From JACMLD01 sp044227095 (lineage in GTDB: Bacteria > Bacteroidota > Bacteroidia > Chitinophagales > Chitinophagaceae): a stretch of DNA of 64,000 nucleotides. The translations under genes and the position numbers were made by a program. The stretch covers positions 62,001 through 126,000 of the forward strand of contig JBGAFV010000002.1 in NCBI GenBank assembly GCA_044227095.1. Direction: 5' to 3'. The notes under the pieces were generated by a model that had not been told where the DNA came from, searched no databases, and saw nothing but the letters and a program-made list of their open reading frames with translations. The first letter of the stretch is position 1. Each line of letters begins with the position of its first letter. Below are positions 1 to 7,086 of this stretch, piece by piece.

Positions 1-174
1 ATAATAGAGTTCATTACCATTGTACTCTATTGCTTTTATGTATGGCTTGTGCTTGAGCACCTCAACCTCTCTGTTGCCATCGGCTGGGCCAGCGAATGGT
101 TGTATTGGGGAGTCATGTTTATAATGGCGTTTATTTATTTGCGCAGTGGAAAATGGAAAGGGAAAGTTATTTAG
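1..174 (+). CDS. C-terminal fragment of a membrane transporter, possibly MATE family
   Basis: The first reading frame is open from the window edge to a TAG stop and encodes the last 57 residues of a protein whose start lies outside the window. The fragment holds two hydrophobic stretches, a Trp-rich loop (GWASEWLYW) between them, and a basic tail ending in KWKGKVI. The arrangement of a last membrane helix followed by a short LRSGKWK-like tail resembles MATE multidrug efflux proteins of Bacteroidota. With so little sequence this is only a suggestion; another polytopic membrane protein is possible. Confidence 0.5.
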   Translation: MIEFITIVLYCFYVWLVLEHLNLSVAIGWASEWLYWGVMFIMAFIYLRSGKWKGKVI

Positions 175-313
175 TCGGGAGTCTATTATCGTTTTACGGA
201 TTGAGCGTTTCCTATACAATGAAATTTATTTTTTGGTACCAGCATATGATCATTGGGCATCATCGTTGCTACGCTCAGTTCATCCGTATAGCTAACACTG
301 GGCAAAGAGCGAC

Positions 314-590
314 GGGCTAACACCCATCGCTAATATACATCGGCCTTTCAGGCCTGGCTCATGATGTAAAAAGTAGAAAAGCCCTGAAAGGGCGATGTAC
401 TAAAGCACTGGGCAAAGCCCTGTGCTATTCTCATATTTTCAACATACACAGCTTACAATAATTTTGCATAGCAATGGGTTAACACCCATCGCTAATATAC
501 ATCGGCCTTTCAGGCCTGGCTCGTGTAATCTAGAAAAAAGAAAGCCCTGCAAGGGCAATGTACTAAAGCACTGGGCAAAGCCTAGTGCTA
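314..590. repeat. Two-copy intergenic palindromic repeat
   Basis: Two units of about 113 bp occupy 314-426 and 476-590. Each starts with a near-identical block of about 47 bp (314-360 and 476-522) containing the palindrome GGCCTTTCAGGCC, then a diverged spacer, then GCCCTGAAAGGGC or a variant and a shared GATGTACTAAAGCACTGGGC segment. Similar palindromes occur near 5040-5460 and 23520-23635. The rest of the 478-bp gene-free stretch (175-652) shows nothing else I can support; open frames here on the plus strand are antisense to the TPR gene or run through the repeats. Confidence 0.8.
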
Positions 591-652
591 CTCCCTGTCT
601 ATTGACTATTAACTATCAACTACAGACTATCAACTCCCGACTAAAGACTTGC

Positions 653-1402
653 TCACCGCCATTTCTTCAACAACTCTTTCGCTTCTTCTTTTACACGTGC
701 ATCATCCTGCATTTTATCGGGCATGGCAATAGCCTTGTTAAGATAATCGATAGCTTTTTGCTTTTCATTGTTGCGCTGGTAGCACTTGGCAAGCTCAAGA
801 TAATTTACTTTAAGATCCGGCGCCAGCGATCTGCATTTTTCATAATAATAAATAGCTTCTTTCAACGATGCAGGAGGAATATCACCATAAAAAAGTTTTG
901 CCGCACCTCTTTCAAAACCATTAAGATCGCTTACTTCATAATGCCATTTGCCCAACACATGATAGGGTTTGTAATTACCGGGATCGTATTTAATGGATAA
1001 CTCAGCGTATTTTTTTATTTCTGCTATAGCGGCAATTTTTTCTTTGTTGCCAACTACAAGGGCAATGCGGCCCATAGCAACAGCCATTACAAAATTAGCT
1101 TCAGAGCTGCTAGCGTTAATACGCAAAGCCTGACCGGCAAATTTTTGTGCGGCTTTAAAATAATCAATCTTACGTTCTTTTGACGATTGTCTTCTTCCTA
1201 TGGAGCTGCACAATTCGCTGCTTTTGCAAAGTGCATTTATATTGGAGGGTTGAAGTTTTAGTATTTCCTGGTATTTTAAAAAAGCCCTTTCTTCGCTGGT
1301 AGATTCCAGTCGTTCAGCTTCTTTTTGCAGTGAGCTAATGTCCTGCGAAAAACATAAAAGAACCTGCAATAAAAGAAGTAAGCTGCAGAACAAAGTTTTC
1401 AC
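653..1402 (-). CDS. Exported tetratricopeptide-repeat protein
   Basis: The 249-residue protein begins with a clear signal peptide (about 19 residues, ending CFS before Gln) and then consists of helical repeat sequence. TPR-like units are visible near residues 25-60, 80-115, 140-170 and 190-230; the last contains the typical YLELAKCYQ...KAIDYLNKAI pattern. The layout resembles Bacteroidota proteins related to regulator of microtubule dynamics, which are of unknown role. The start is GTG, overlapping the folB stop by one base (TAGTG), and it gives an ideal signal peptide, so translational coupling with folB is likely. It probably acts as a periplasmic protein-protein scaffold; no catalytic motif is visible. 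Confidence 0.8.
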   Translation of the reverse strand: MKTLFCSLLLLLQVLLCFSQDISSLQKEAERLESTSEERAFLKYQEILKLQPSNINALCKSSELCSSIGRRQSSKERKIDYFKAAQKFAGQALRINASSSEANFVMAVAMGRIALVVGNKEKIAAIAEIKKYAELSIKYDPGNYKPYHVLGKWHYEVSDLNGFERGAAKLFYGDIPPASLKEAIYYYEKCRSLAPDLKVNYLELAKCYQRNNEKQKAIDYLNKAIAMPDKMQDDARVKEEAKELLKKWR

Positions 1403-1761
1403 TACTCATCAAATTTCTTTTGCAATGTAATACCCACCTTTCCCTGAAAATTTTCTATAGGGGGATGTAACTTAAAGATAGAAAGAGTTACTTCTTTTAC
1501 AAAGGAATATTCGTGCCTGATTTGATAAATAATGCTTTCGGCAATCTCTTCTATCAGAGGTGTTGCCATTGCCATTCTTTTTTTAACAATTTGATAAAGT
1601 TCTGCGTAATTAAGAACGTTCTTTAAATCATCAAACTTTATTTCTTTCTCGTCGTATTGTACATGCAGATCAACTTCAAAACCTGTTCCTGTTTCCGGCT
1701 CGCCCTCATATACACCATGATGGGCAAAAAAATGCAGGTTTTGAAGATGAACAGTAAGCAT
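1402..1761 (-). CDS. folB: Dihydroneopterin aldolase
   Basis: The product (119 residues, the usual length) converts 7,8-dihydroneopterin to 6-hydroxymethyl-7,8-dihydropterin and glycolaldehyde in folate synthesis in the cytoplasm. Family features are the N-terminal HHGVYEGE segment, the FDDLKNVLNYAEL stretch, a conserved Glu in LIEEIAESI and the late Lys in SIFKLHPPI, where the catalytic lysine of the family lies. The gene is followed by the TPR gene with a one-base overlap, so both are probably on one transcript. No other folate gene is in the window. Confidence 0.92.
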   Translation of the reverse strand: MLTVHLQNLHFFAHHGVYEGEPETGTGFEVDLHVQYDEKEIKFDDLKNVLNYAELYQIVKKRMAMATPLIEEIAESIIYQIRHEYSFVKEVTLSIFKLHPPIENFQGKVGITLQKKFDE

Positions 1762-1972
1762 GATAAAGAATGTGAAAATGTGAAAAATGTGATGATGTGA
1801 AAATAAAAAACTATGGCTGTAACAAGTACCATAACGAAATTCGTAACCAATATTCTGTCATCAGCTAAAATTGCAGAGCTACATAAAATGTAGTGATGTA
1901 AAATAGAACCATGACCCGCAATTCAAAGTGTAAAAAATCAAGGATATTTTACACTTTCACATTCTCATACTA

Positions 1973-2923
1973 TTACATTTTATGTTCTCTTGCAGACAGG
2001 TAACGTTCTGCATCAAGCGCAGCCATACAACCACTGCCGGCTGCGGTTACAGCCTGCCGGTAGATTTTGTCCTGCACATCGCCTGCGGCAAATACGCCTT
2101 CCACATTTGTTTTTGAAGTGCCAGGTATGGTTTTAATGTAACCGGCTTCGTCCATATCAATCCACTCTTTAAAAATGGCTGAATTGGGTTCATGCCCAAT
2201 GGCTACAAAAAATCCGCTTACAGGAATGATTTGTGTTTCGCCGGTTTTATTATTCTTTATACGTACCGCTTCAGTTTTAAACTGGCCAAGAATTTCTTCT
2301 GTATCGCTGTTCCAGTAAACTTTAATATTGGCAGTTGCTTTTACCCTGTCCTGCATTACTTTAGAAGCCTTCATGCCATCCTCACCTTTTCTTACAATCA
2401 TGTGCACAGTGCTGCAAAGTTTAGAAAGATAGATAGCTTCTTCACAAGCTGTATCTCCTGCACCCACAATAGCTACTTCTTTTCCTTTAAAGAAAGTTCC
2501 GTCGCAAACTGCACAGGCACTTACTCCAGAACCATTTAATCTTTGCTCACTTTCAAGGCCCAGCCATTTGGCAGAAGCGCCGGTAGCAATTAAAACAACA
2601 TCGGCTTCCAATTCTTTTTCTTCATCTATCCAAACCTTATAAGGCTGTTTTGAAAAGTCTACTTTGGTAGCCAGTCCAAACCTTATATCGGCGCCCATTC
2701 TTACTGCCTGCTTTTCAAAATGAACCATCATTTCCGGGCCTTGTATGCCATCTGCATAACCGGGGTAATTTTCAACTTCTGTTGTAATAGTAAGCTGGCC
2801 GCCAGGCTGTATGCCCTGGTATAAAACAGGTTTCATGTTTGCACGTGCTGCGTAAATAGCAGCTGTATAACCTGCGGGGCCAGAACCAATTATAAGACAG
2901 TGAATGCGCTCAATAGTAGCCAT
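1973..2923 (-). CDS. trxB: Thioredoxin reductase
   Basis: This 316-residue flavoprotein transfers electrons from NADPH to thioredoxin in the cytoplasm. It has the N-terminal FAD-binding GSGPAGYTAAIYAARA, the redox-active pair C137-A-V-C140-D-G, the NADPH-binding GAGDTACEEA and the C-terminal FAD motif AAGDVQD. Length and cysteine positions match the low-molecular-weight bacterial enzyme. The gene stands alone, divergent from the lipoprotein gene starting 88 bp away. It may serve the cytoplasmic thioredoxin pool; its link to the periplasmic thioredoxin near 46 kb would be indirect. Confidence 0.96.
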   Translation of the reverse strand: MATIERIHCLIIGSGPAGYTAAIYAARANMKPVLYQGIQPGGQLTITTEVENYPGYADGIQGPEMMVHFEKQAVRMGADIRFGLATKVDFSKQPYKVWIDEEKELEADVVLIATGASAKWLGLESEQRLNGSGVSACAVCDGTFFKGKEVAIVGAGDTACEEAIYLSKLCSTVHMIVRKGEDGMKASKVMQDRVKATANIKVYWNSDTEEILGQFKTEAVRIKNNKTGETQIIPVSGFFVAIGHEPNSAIFKEWIDMDEAGYIKTIPGTSKTNVEGVFAAGDVQDKIYRQAVTAAGSGCMAALDAERYLSAREHKM

Positions 2924-3011
2924 ATCTTCTTTTCTTCAAATTTTAGTATAGGGGTGCAAATAAACTAACAATTTATGTATTTTGTGGTTCACTAACTGAC
3001 AATTTAACCCG

Positions 3012-4064
3012 ATGAGAATATTTTGTGCATTTGTTTGCCTCTTTTTACTAGCACAATGCTTTAATTCCTGTCAGAAGCAACTCCATTTTGAAGATTTGCC
3101 GGCTGAAGATTCGGTATGGCTTGTCAAATCAGCACTGCTGGTTAATTATGATGCAAACGATGTATTCTCCACCCAGGAAAAACAAACCTTTTTATTCGAT
3201 AAAACTTTAAATCAAACTGTAGTAAGCATTGCCGACTCACAAAAAAACGGCATGACTTACCAGTGGAATGAAACATTTAAATACGATGCCCAAAACAGGC
3301 TTTCGCAATTTACAGCAACAGGCGGTTATGAAGCCGTAAGCCAGATAGACTTTACATACGATGCTGCAGGCAATATCAGCAAAGCAGTTATGAACAATCT
3401 TTGGTTAGGCAAAACAATCGCCTGCGATTTTACCACAACTACGCAAAACGGGCAGAAGTTAATAACGATGTACGACACCAGCGGTCTTTATAATAACAAT
3501 ACAGACAACAGGCCGCAAAAAACAAAGTTTACGTTTGATGCTGGCAACAAGCTGGTTCGTGAAACAATTATTTATACGCTTTTTAAAATACCCAAAAACG
3601 TATTTGAAGACACAACAGACATCAAACTGTCTTACGATAATAACAATTATGTAAACAAACAGGTTCTCGATTATGCTTATCGCTTTTCGCCTGTAGCAAC
3701 AAAAGCAGAATATGCAAGAGATAGCAATATCATTACAAGAGAGGGCAACAATATAGATGTGCGCAATACATTTTTGAAAATTTATAAGAACATGTATTGG
3801 TTTAGCATAAGTGAAAACAGCGAAGGTTTTGCCAATGCATTAAATCTTGGAACAGCAACCTATACCGGGCCATCAATTAAATCTATTGAAAACTGGCTAA
3901 CCTATCCGCCAGATCCTACTATACTGGATCATGCATTAGGCGTTTTTCAAAATACTTTTGATAGCAACGGAATGCTAACAAAAGTTGTGTATCCGCCAAA
4001 ATTTTCAAATAGTTATTACGGTAAAACAGAAGTGTATTATACCTACACGCGGGAAAAAAAATAA
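3012..4064 (+). CDS. Hypothetical lipoprotein with YD-like repeats
   Basis: The 350-residue product has a lipoprotein signal with Cys20 in the sequence CFNSC, so it is probably anchored in a membrane. The mature part contains several short repeats of the type FKYDAQNRL and FTYDAAGNI, which resemble YD/RHS-like beta repeats and the DUF4595 group of Bacteroidota lipoproteins. I recognise no enzyme motif. The gene ends exactly where the convergent DUF4249 gene ends (no spacer), so the two transcripts meet tail to tail. Confidence 0.75.
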   Translation: MRIFCAFVCLFLLAQCFNSCQKQLHFEDLPAEDSVWLVKSALLVNYDANDVFSTQEKQTFLFDKTLNQTVVSIADSQKNGMTYQWNETFKYDAQNRLSQFTATGGYEAVSQIDFTYDAAGNISKAVMNNLWLGKTIACDFTTTTQNGQKLITMYDTSGLYNNNTDNRPQKTKFTFDAGNKLVRETIIYTLFKIPKNVFEDTTDIKLSYDNNNYVNKQVLDYAYRFSPVATKAEYARDSNIITREGNNIDVRNTFLKIYKNMYWFSISENSEGFANALNLGTATYTGPSIKSIENWLTYPPDPTILDHALGVFQNTFDSNGMLTKVVYPPKFSNSYYGKTEVYYTYTREKK

Positions 4065-4946
4065 TTATTTAGGAACTATAATGCTTGTGTACTGTGCTGC
4101 ATAGCCACCAAAATAACCCAATGCACCATTTACATTGCCCGATACTTTTGTTGGAGAAGAAAAAGGATTGCCAATACTCTGGTAACTGTATTCCATAGTG
4201 CGCCAGAAATCGTAAGTTGCTTTATCAATATTTGCAAATTTGAGCGTAATGGTATCGCCTTTATAGAAATAAGAATAATTTTCCCTGTCAATTTTTGTAT
4301 TGCGATCCACTCCTCTTTCTATATCAATCGTATATGTTTTTCCGTCTACAATCTGGTCATCAAAAACAGAATTTAAACCCGGAAAAAAGGGGTCGCTGTT
4401 TGCTTTTGTATAATAGCGGATATAATTTCCATAGCCTGGCGGATCTACCACCCTGCCCACCAACACTACTTTATTACTATCCGGATTATTAGGTGCTTTT
4501 TTCCACCATAAAGAATCTACTCTTTTTGCAACAAATGGAATGGTGGTTGTTGCTGTATAAACCTTACCACTTACATTTATATTAAGCGAATAAGAAGTAT
4601 TAAATGCGCCAAGAAAGGCAGTTCCCAAATTTGAAGAGTCAATACTATAATAATACACTTTAAGATTGGCAGCCGTAGTGTAAAAATATTCTTTGAGCTG
4701 ATGTGTCTTTACGCCGTTGGAAACAGTTATTGTTGCATTGTGCACAAAAGAATTGGCCAGCAACTCCGCAGAAATGGTACTGAAATAATCAAAGCTGGAA
4801 GAAAGAATAACAACCGGCGGCTGGTTATTTTCAATAGTTGCTTCTACTACCAGGGAAGGTGTTGTTTGATCCAGTTTAAAGTCAATTGCCTTTTCGCAGG
4901 AACTCAATAAAAAAGCCACGCTAACAATCAATAACCATTGCTTCAT
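4065..4946 (-). CDS. DUF4249-type outer membrane lipoprotein
   Basis: The 293-residue protein has a lipoprotein signal (SSC at residues 15-17) and the start typical of DUF4249 proteins: Cys-Glu-Lys, a short spacer, then LVVEATIENNQPPVVILSSS. DUF4249 proteins of Bacteroidota are secreted lipoproteins of unknown function that often follow a TonB-dependent receptor gene. Here no receptor gene is adjacent, so the usual context is missing. The gene is convergent with the upstream-lying lipoprotein gene and is preceded by a repeat-rich region. Confidence 0.8.
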   Translation of the reverse strand: MKQWLLIVSVAFLLSSCEKAIDFKLDQTTPSLVVEATIENNQPPVVILSSSFDYFSTISAELLANSFVHNATITVSNGVKTHQLKEYFYTTAANLKVYYYSIDSSNLGTAFLGAFNTSYSLNINVSGKVYTATTTIPFVAKRVDSLWWKKAPNNPDSNKVVLVGRVVDPPGYGNYIRYYTKANSDPFFPGLNSVFDDQIVDGKTYTIDIERGVDRNTKIDRENYSYFYKGDTITLKFANIDKATYDFWRTMEYSYQSIGNPFSSPTKVSGNVNGALGYFGGYAAQYTSIIVPK

Positions 4947-5130
4947 AATGCAAATGTAGGAAGAAAGCTGTTAGCGCTTAGCTGCAAGTTGATAGCTAAT
5001 TGCATTGAAGTGAGGAGCTTCACCCTTCGCTGTTATACTCCGCGCCTTCAGCGCTTTTTTTACTAAGGCCTGAAAGGACGAAGTATAATAGCAAAAGGTA
5101 TAGCCTTTTGCTAAACCAGTTCCAACAAAA

Positions 5131-5155
5131 AGCCCCTCAGAAAAACTGAAGGGCT
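5131..5155 (-). terminator. rpoD-type terminator, distal copy
   Basis: On the minus strand the stem AGCCCTTCAG/CTGAGGGGCT is followed by TTTTTGTT. This is the copy farthest from rpoD in the tandem array; its loop differs slightly. Confidence 0.75.
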
Positions 5156-5265
5156 GCTAAAAAAATAACGGAATAAATTATCCTAAATAAACTTTTACTA
5201 AGGCCTAAAGGGCCGAAGTATAATAGCAAAAGGTATAGCCTTTTGCTAAACCAGTTCCAACAAAA

Positions 5266-5289
5266 AGCCCCTCAGATAACTGAAGGGCT
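5266..5289 (-). terminator. rpoD-type terminator, middle copy
   Basis: Same hairpin as in the flanking units (minus-strand stem with CTGAGGGGCT then TTTTTGTT). It lies 134-135 bp from the equivalent hairpins on either side. Confidence 0.75.
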
Positions 5290-5399
5290 GTTAAAAAAAT
5301 AAGGGAACAAATTATCCCAAATAAACTTTTACTAAGGCCTGAAAGGCCGAAGTATAATAGCAAAAGGTATAGCCTTTTGCTAAACCAGCTCCAACAAAA

Positions 5400-5424
5400 A
5401 GCCCCTCAGATAAACTGAAGGGCT
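5400..5424 (-). terminator. rpoD terminator, proximal copy
   Basis: Ten-base stem AGCCCTTCAG/CTGAGGGGCT with a five-base loop and a T tract on the minus strand, 23 bp past the rpoD stop codon. This is probably the main termination site of rpoD; two backup copies follow. Confidence 0.85.
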
Positions 5425-5446
5425 GTTAAAAAAATAACGGAACAAA

Positions 5447-6304
5447 TTATCCCAAATAAGCTTTTAATGCATTGCTGTAACGGGCTTTCTGCAAACGCTT
5501 AATTGCCCTTTCTTTAATCTGGCGAATACGTTCTTTAGTCAAATCATATTTCTGGCCAATCTGCTCAATGGTAACACCATTTTCTCCATCCAGTCCAAAA
5601 TACGCATTTACTATTTCCGCTTCCCTTGGGCTTAGTGATTTCAGCACACGGCGTATTTCACTGCGCAGGGAATCTTTCATTACATCATCATCGGTATCGT
5701 CTCCACCTTCAAGCAAATCTCCCATAGCTACATCTTCAGCTTCGTGCACGGGTGCATCAAGCGAAGTGTGACGGGTATTGCTCTGGAAGATATTGTTGAT
5801 TTCCGTTTCACTCATCTCCAGCAATTCTGCAAGCTCTTCTGTAGAAGGCTCACGTTCATGCTCCTGTTCAAAAGCCATATAGGCTTTATTTGCTTTGTTA
5901 TAAGTGCCAATTTTGTTTTGAGGCAGGCGGACCAATCTGCCTTGCTCTGCCAACGCTTGTAAAATGGACTGGCGAATCCACCATACGGCGTATGAAATGA
6001 ATTTAAAACCTTTTGTTTCATCGAAACGCTGGGCTGCTTTAATCAAACCAAGGTTACCCTCGTTGATAAGATCGCTAAGAGAAAGGCCCTGGTGCTGGTA
6101 CTGCTTAGCAACAGATACCACAAAACGTAAGTTGGCCTGCACCAATTTGTCCAATGCCCGTTGATCACCCATTTTAATGCGCTGTGCAAGTATGGTTTCC
6201 TCTTCAGGTGTAATCATGGAAATTTTAGAAATCTCCTGTAAATACTTTTCTACCGCCTGTGAATCACGATTGGTGATCTGTGTAGCAATTTTTAACTGTC
6301 TCAT
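5447..6304 (-). CDS. rpoD: Primary sigma factor of RNA polymerase (Bacteroidota type)
   Basis: The 285-residue protein directs RNA polymerase to housekeeping promoters. It has a short N-terminus without region 1.1, region 1.2 near residues 14-36, region 2 (NLRFVVSVAKQY, GNLGLIKAAQRFD, FISYAVWWIRQSI) near 55-122, region 3 near 130-190 and region 4 with the helix-turn-helix (TIEQIGQKYDLTKERIRQIKERA) near 243-268. This compact form is normal for Bacteroidota, whose primary sigma factor reads TTTG/TAnnTTTG promoters, as seen in this window. The 3' end is duplicated twice downstream. Confidence 0.95.
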   Translation of the reverse strand: MRQLKIATQITNRDSQAVEKYLQEISKISMITPEEETILAQRIKMGDQRALDKLVQANLRFVVSVAKQYQHQGLSLSDLINEGNLGLIKAAQRFDETKGFKFISYAVWWIRQSILQALAEQGRLVRLPQNKIGTYNKANKAYMAFEQEHEREPSTEELAELLEMSETEINNIFQSNTRHTSLDAPVHEAEDVAMGDLLEGGDDTDDDVMKDSLRSEIRRVLKSLSPREAEIVNAYFGLDGENGVTIEQIGQKYDLTKERIRQIKERAIKRLQKARYSNALKAYLG

Positions 6305-6597
6305 GAATAATCTTAAGGTATAAAAATAAATGATACCAGGGTGGGTACGAGTTTGTAACGATCAAAAGACATATAATGTTCGGGGGAAGTTGCAGATATA
6401 TGCAAATAGGGTGTTAAGCCTAAGGTGACCCGTCCAGAACCGTAACAAATGTAAATTTTATAGTTGAGAACTCATAGCGTTTTCATAAAAAACCCCGACT
6501 ACAAAAGTCAAAATGCAAGTCGTAAAAAGCAAAAACAATGCTGCACTTAAAAAGTTAATTGTTATGTAACCAGCACCAGTACTGGCATTGAGCATTC

Positions 6598-6617
6598 TTG
6601 CGTCGCACACTTCAACA
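6598..6617 (+). repeat. Dispersed intergenic repeat, TTGCGTCGCACACTTCAACA
   Basis: This 20-mer is found exactly at 40367-40386, with shorter or diverged copies at 21428, 23448, 30550 (opposite strand) and 47643. All copies are intergenic. The surrounding bases partly agree too (CATTC before it here and at 30565). Confidence 0.8.
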
Positions 6618-6669
6618 TCACAGCAACATTCAAAAAAAAATTAAAAAAAAATCGAACTTTATTTCTTAA

Positions 6670-6714
6670 ACTAAAAATTTAGTTATACGTTTGCTTTATA
6701 ACTAAATTTTTAGT
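6670..6714. promoter_or_regulatory. Twin BlaI/MecI-type operators
   Basis: ACTAAAAATTTAGT at 6670-6683 and ACTAAATTTTTAGT at 6701-6714 are exact reverse complements, and each is itself nearly palindromic. With flanks the match reaches 17 bases. They are centred 31 bp apart and the second ends just before the repressor ATG at 6719. The arrangement fits autorepression by the BlaI-family protein and co-control of the M56-amidase gene behind it. The remainder of the 408-bp gap before this gene holds the dispersed repeat at 6598 and nothing else I can name. Confidence 0.8.
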
Positions 6715-6718
6715 GATA

Positions 6719-7084
6719 ATGAAAAGCCTCACAAAAACAGAAGAACAGGTGATGCAGGTACTCTGGAAACTGCAACAAGGTTTTCTTAAAGATATACTGG
6801 AAAACAGCCTTGAGCCAAAGCCCCATTCCAATACTATCGCCACTATTTTAAAAATTCTGATAGAAAAAGGTTTTGTGGTGTATGAAACCCAGGGCCGCAA
6901 TAATTTGTACAAACCAAAAATCAGCAAGGCAGATTATGGCAAAAAAACTGTAAACCAGTTGGTTAAAGGATATTTTGAAGGTTCGCCCGCCAGGTTGGTT
7001 TCACAATTTTTGAACGACAACAAACTCAGCCAGGAAGAACTGGAAGAATTGCTACAACAAATTAAATCATCCCAAAAGCCATAA
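6719..7084 (+). CDS. BlaI/MecI/CopY-family transcriptional repressor
   Basis: The 121-residue protein has an N-terminal winged helix (LTKTEEQVMQVLWKL, then TIATILKILIEKGFV and YETQGRNNLYKP) and a C-terminal dimerisation helix pair (FLNDNKLSQEELEELLQQI). Members repress their own operon and are inactivated by proteolysis triggered by an M56 membrane sensor. I place the start at the ATG at 6719; a GTG two codons earlier is possible but overlaps the operator. The M56 gene begins 2 bp after the stop, so the two form a repressor-sensor operon. Whether cleavage really occurs here is inference. Confidence 0.93.
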   Translation: MKSLTKTEEQVMQVLWKLQQGFLKDILENSLEPKPHSNTIATILKILIEKGFVVYETQGRNNLYKPKISKADYGKKTVNQLVKGYFEGSPARLVSQFLNDNKLSQEELEELLQQIKSSQKP

Positions 7085-7086
7085 CC

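Larger units (their letters stand above)
5061..5463. repeat. Three-unit tandem duplication of the rpoD 3' end with its terminator
   Basis: Three direct units of 134-135 bp (starting near 5061, 5196 and 5330) run up to the rpoD stop codon. Each contains, read on the minus strand, the last codons of rpoD (K-V-Y-L-G-stop in the extra copies, K-A-Y-L-G-stop in the real gene), a terminator hairpin, a second palindrome AGCAAAAGGTATAGCCTTTTGCT and an AAGGCCTGAAAGGCC palindrome. The array therefore arose by duplication of the gene end together with its terminator and an intergenic palindromic element. Confidence 0.9.

Noticed and set aside
422..1000. 192-codon plus-strand frame
   Set aside because: It runs through a repeat and then antisense to the TPR gene, whose signal peptide and repeats are convincing.
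5061..5463. CRISPR-like regular repeats
   Set aside because: Units are whole 134-135 bp tandem copies without unique spacers, and there are no cas genes.
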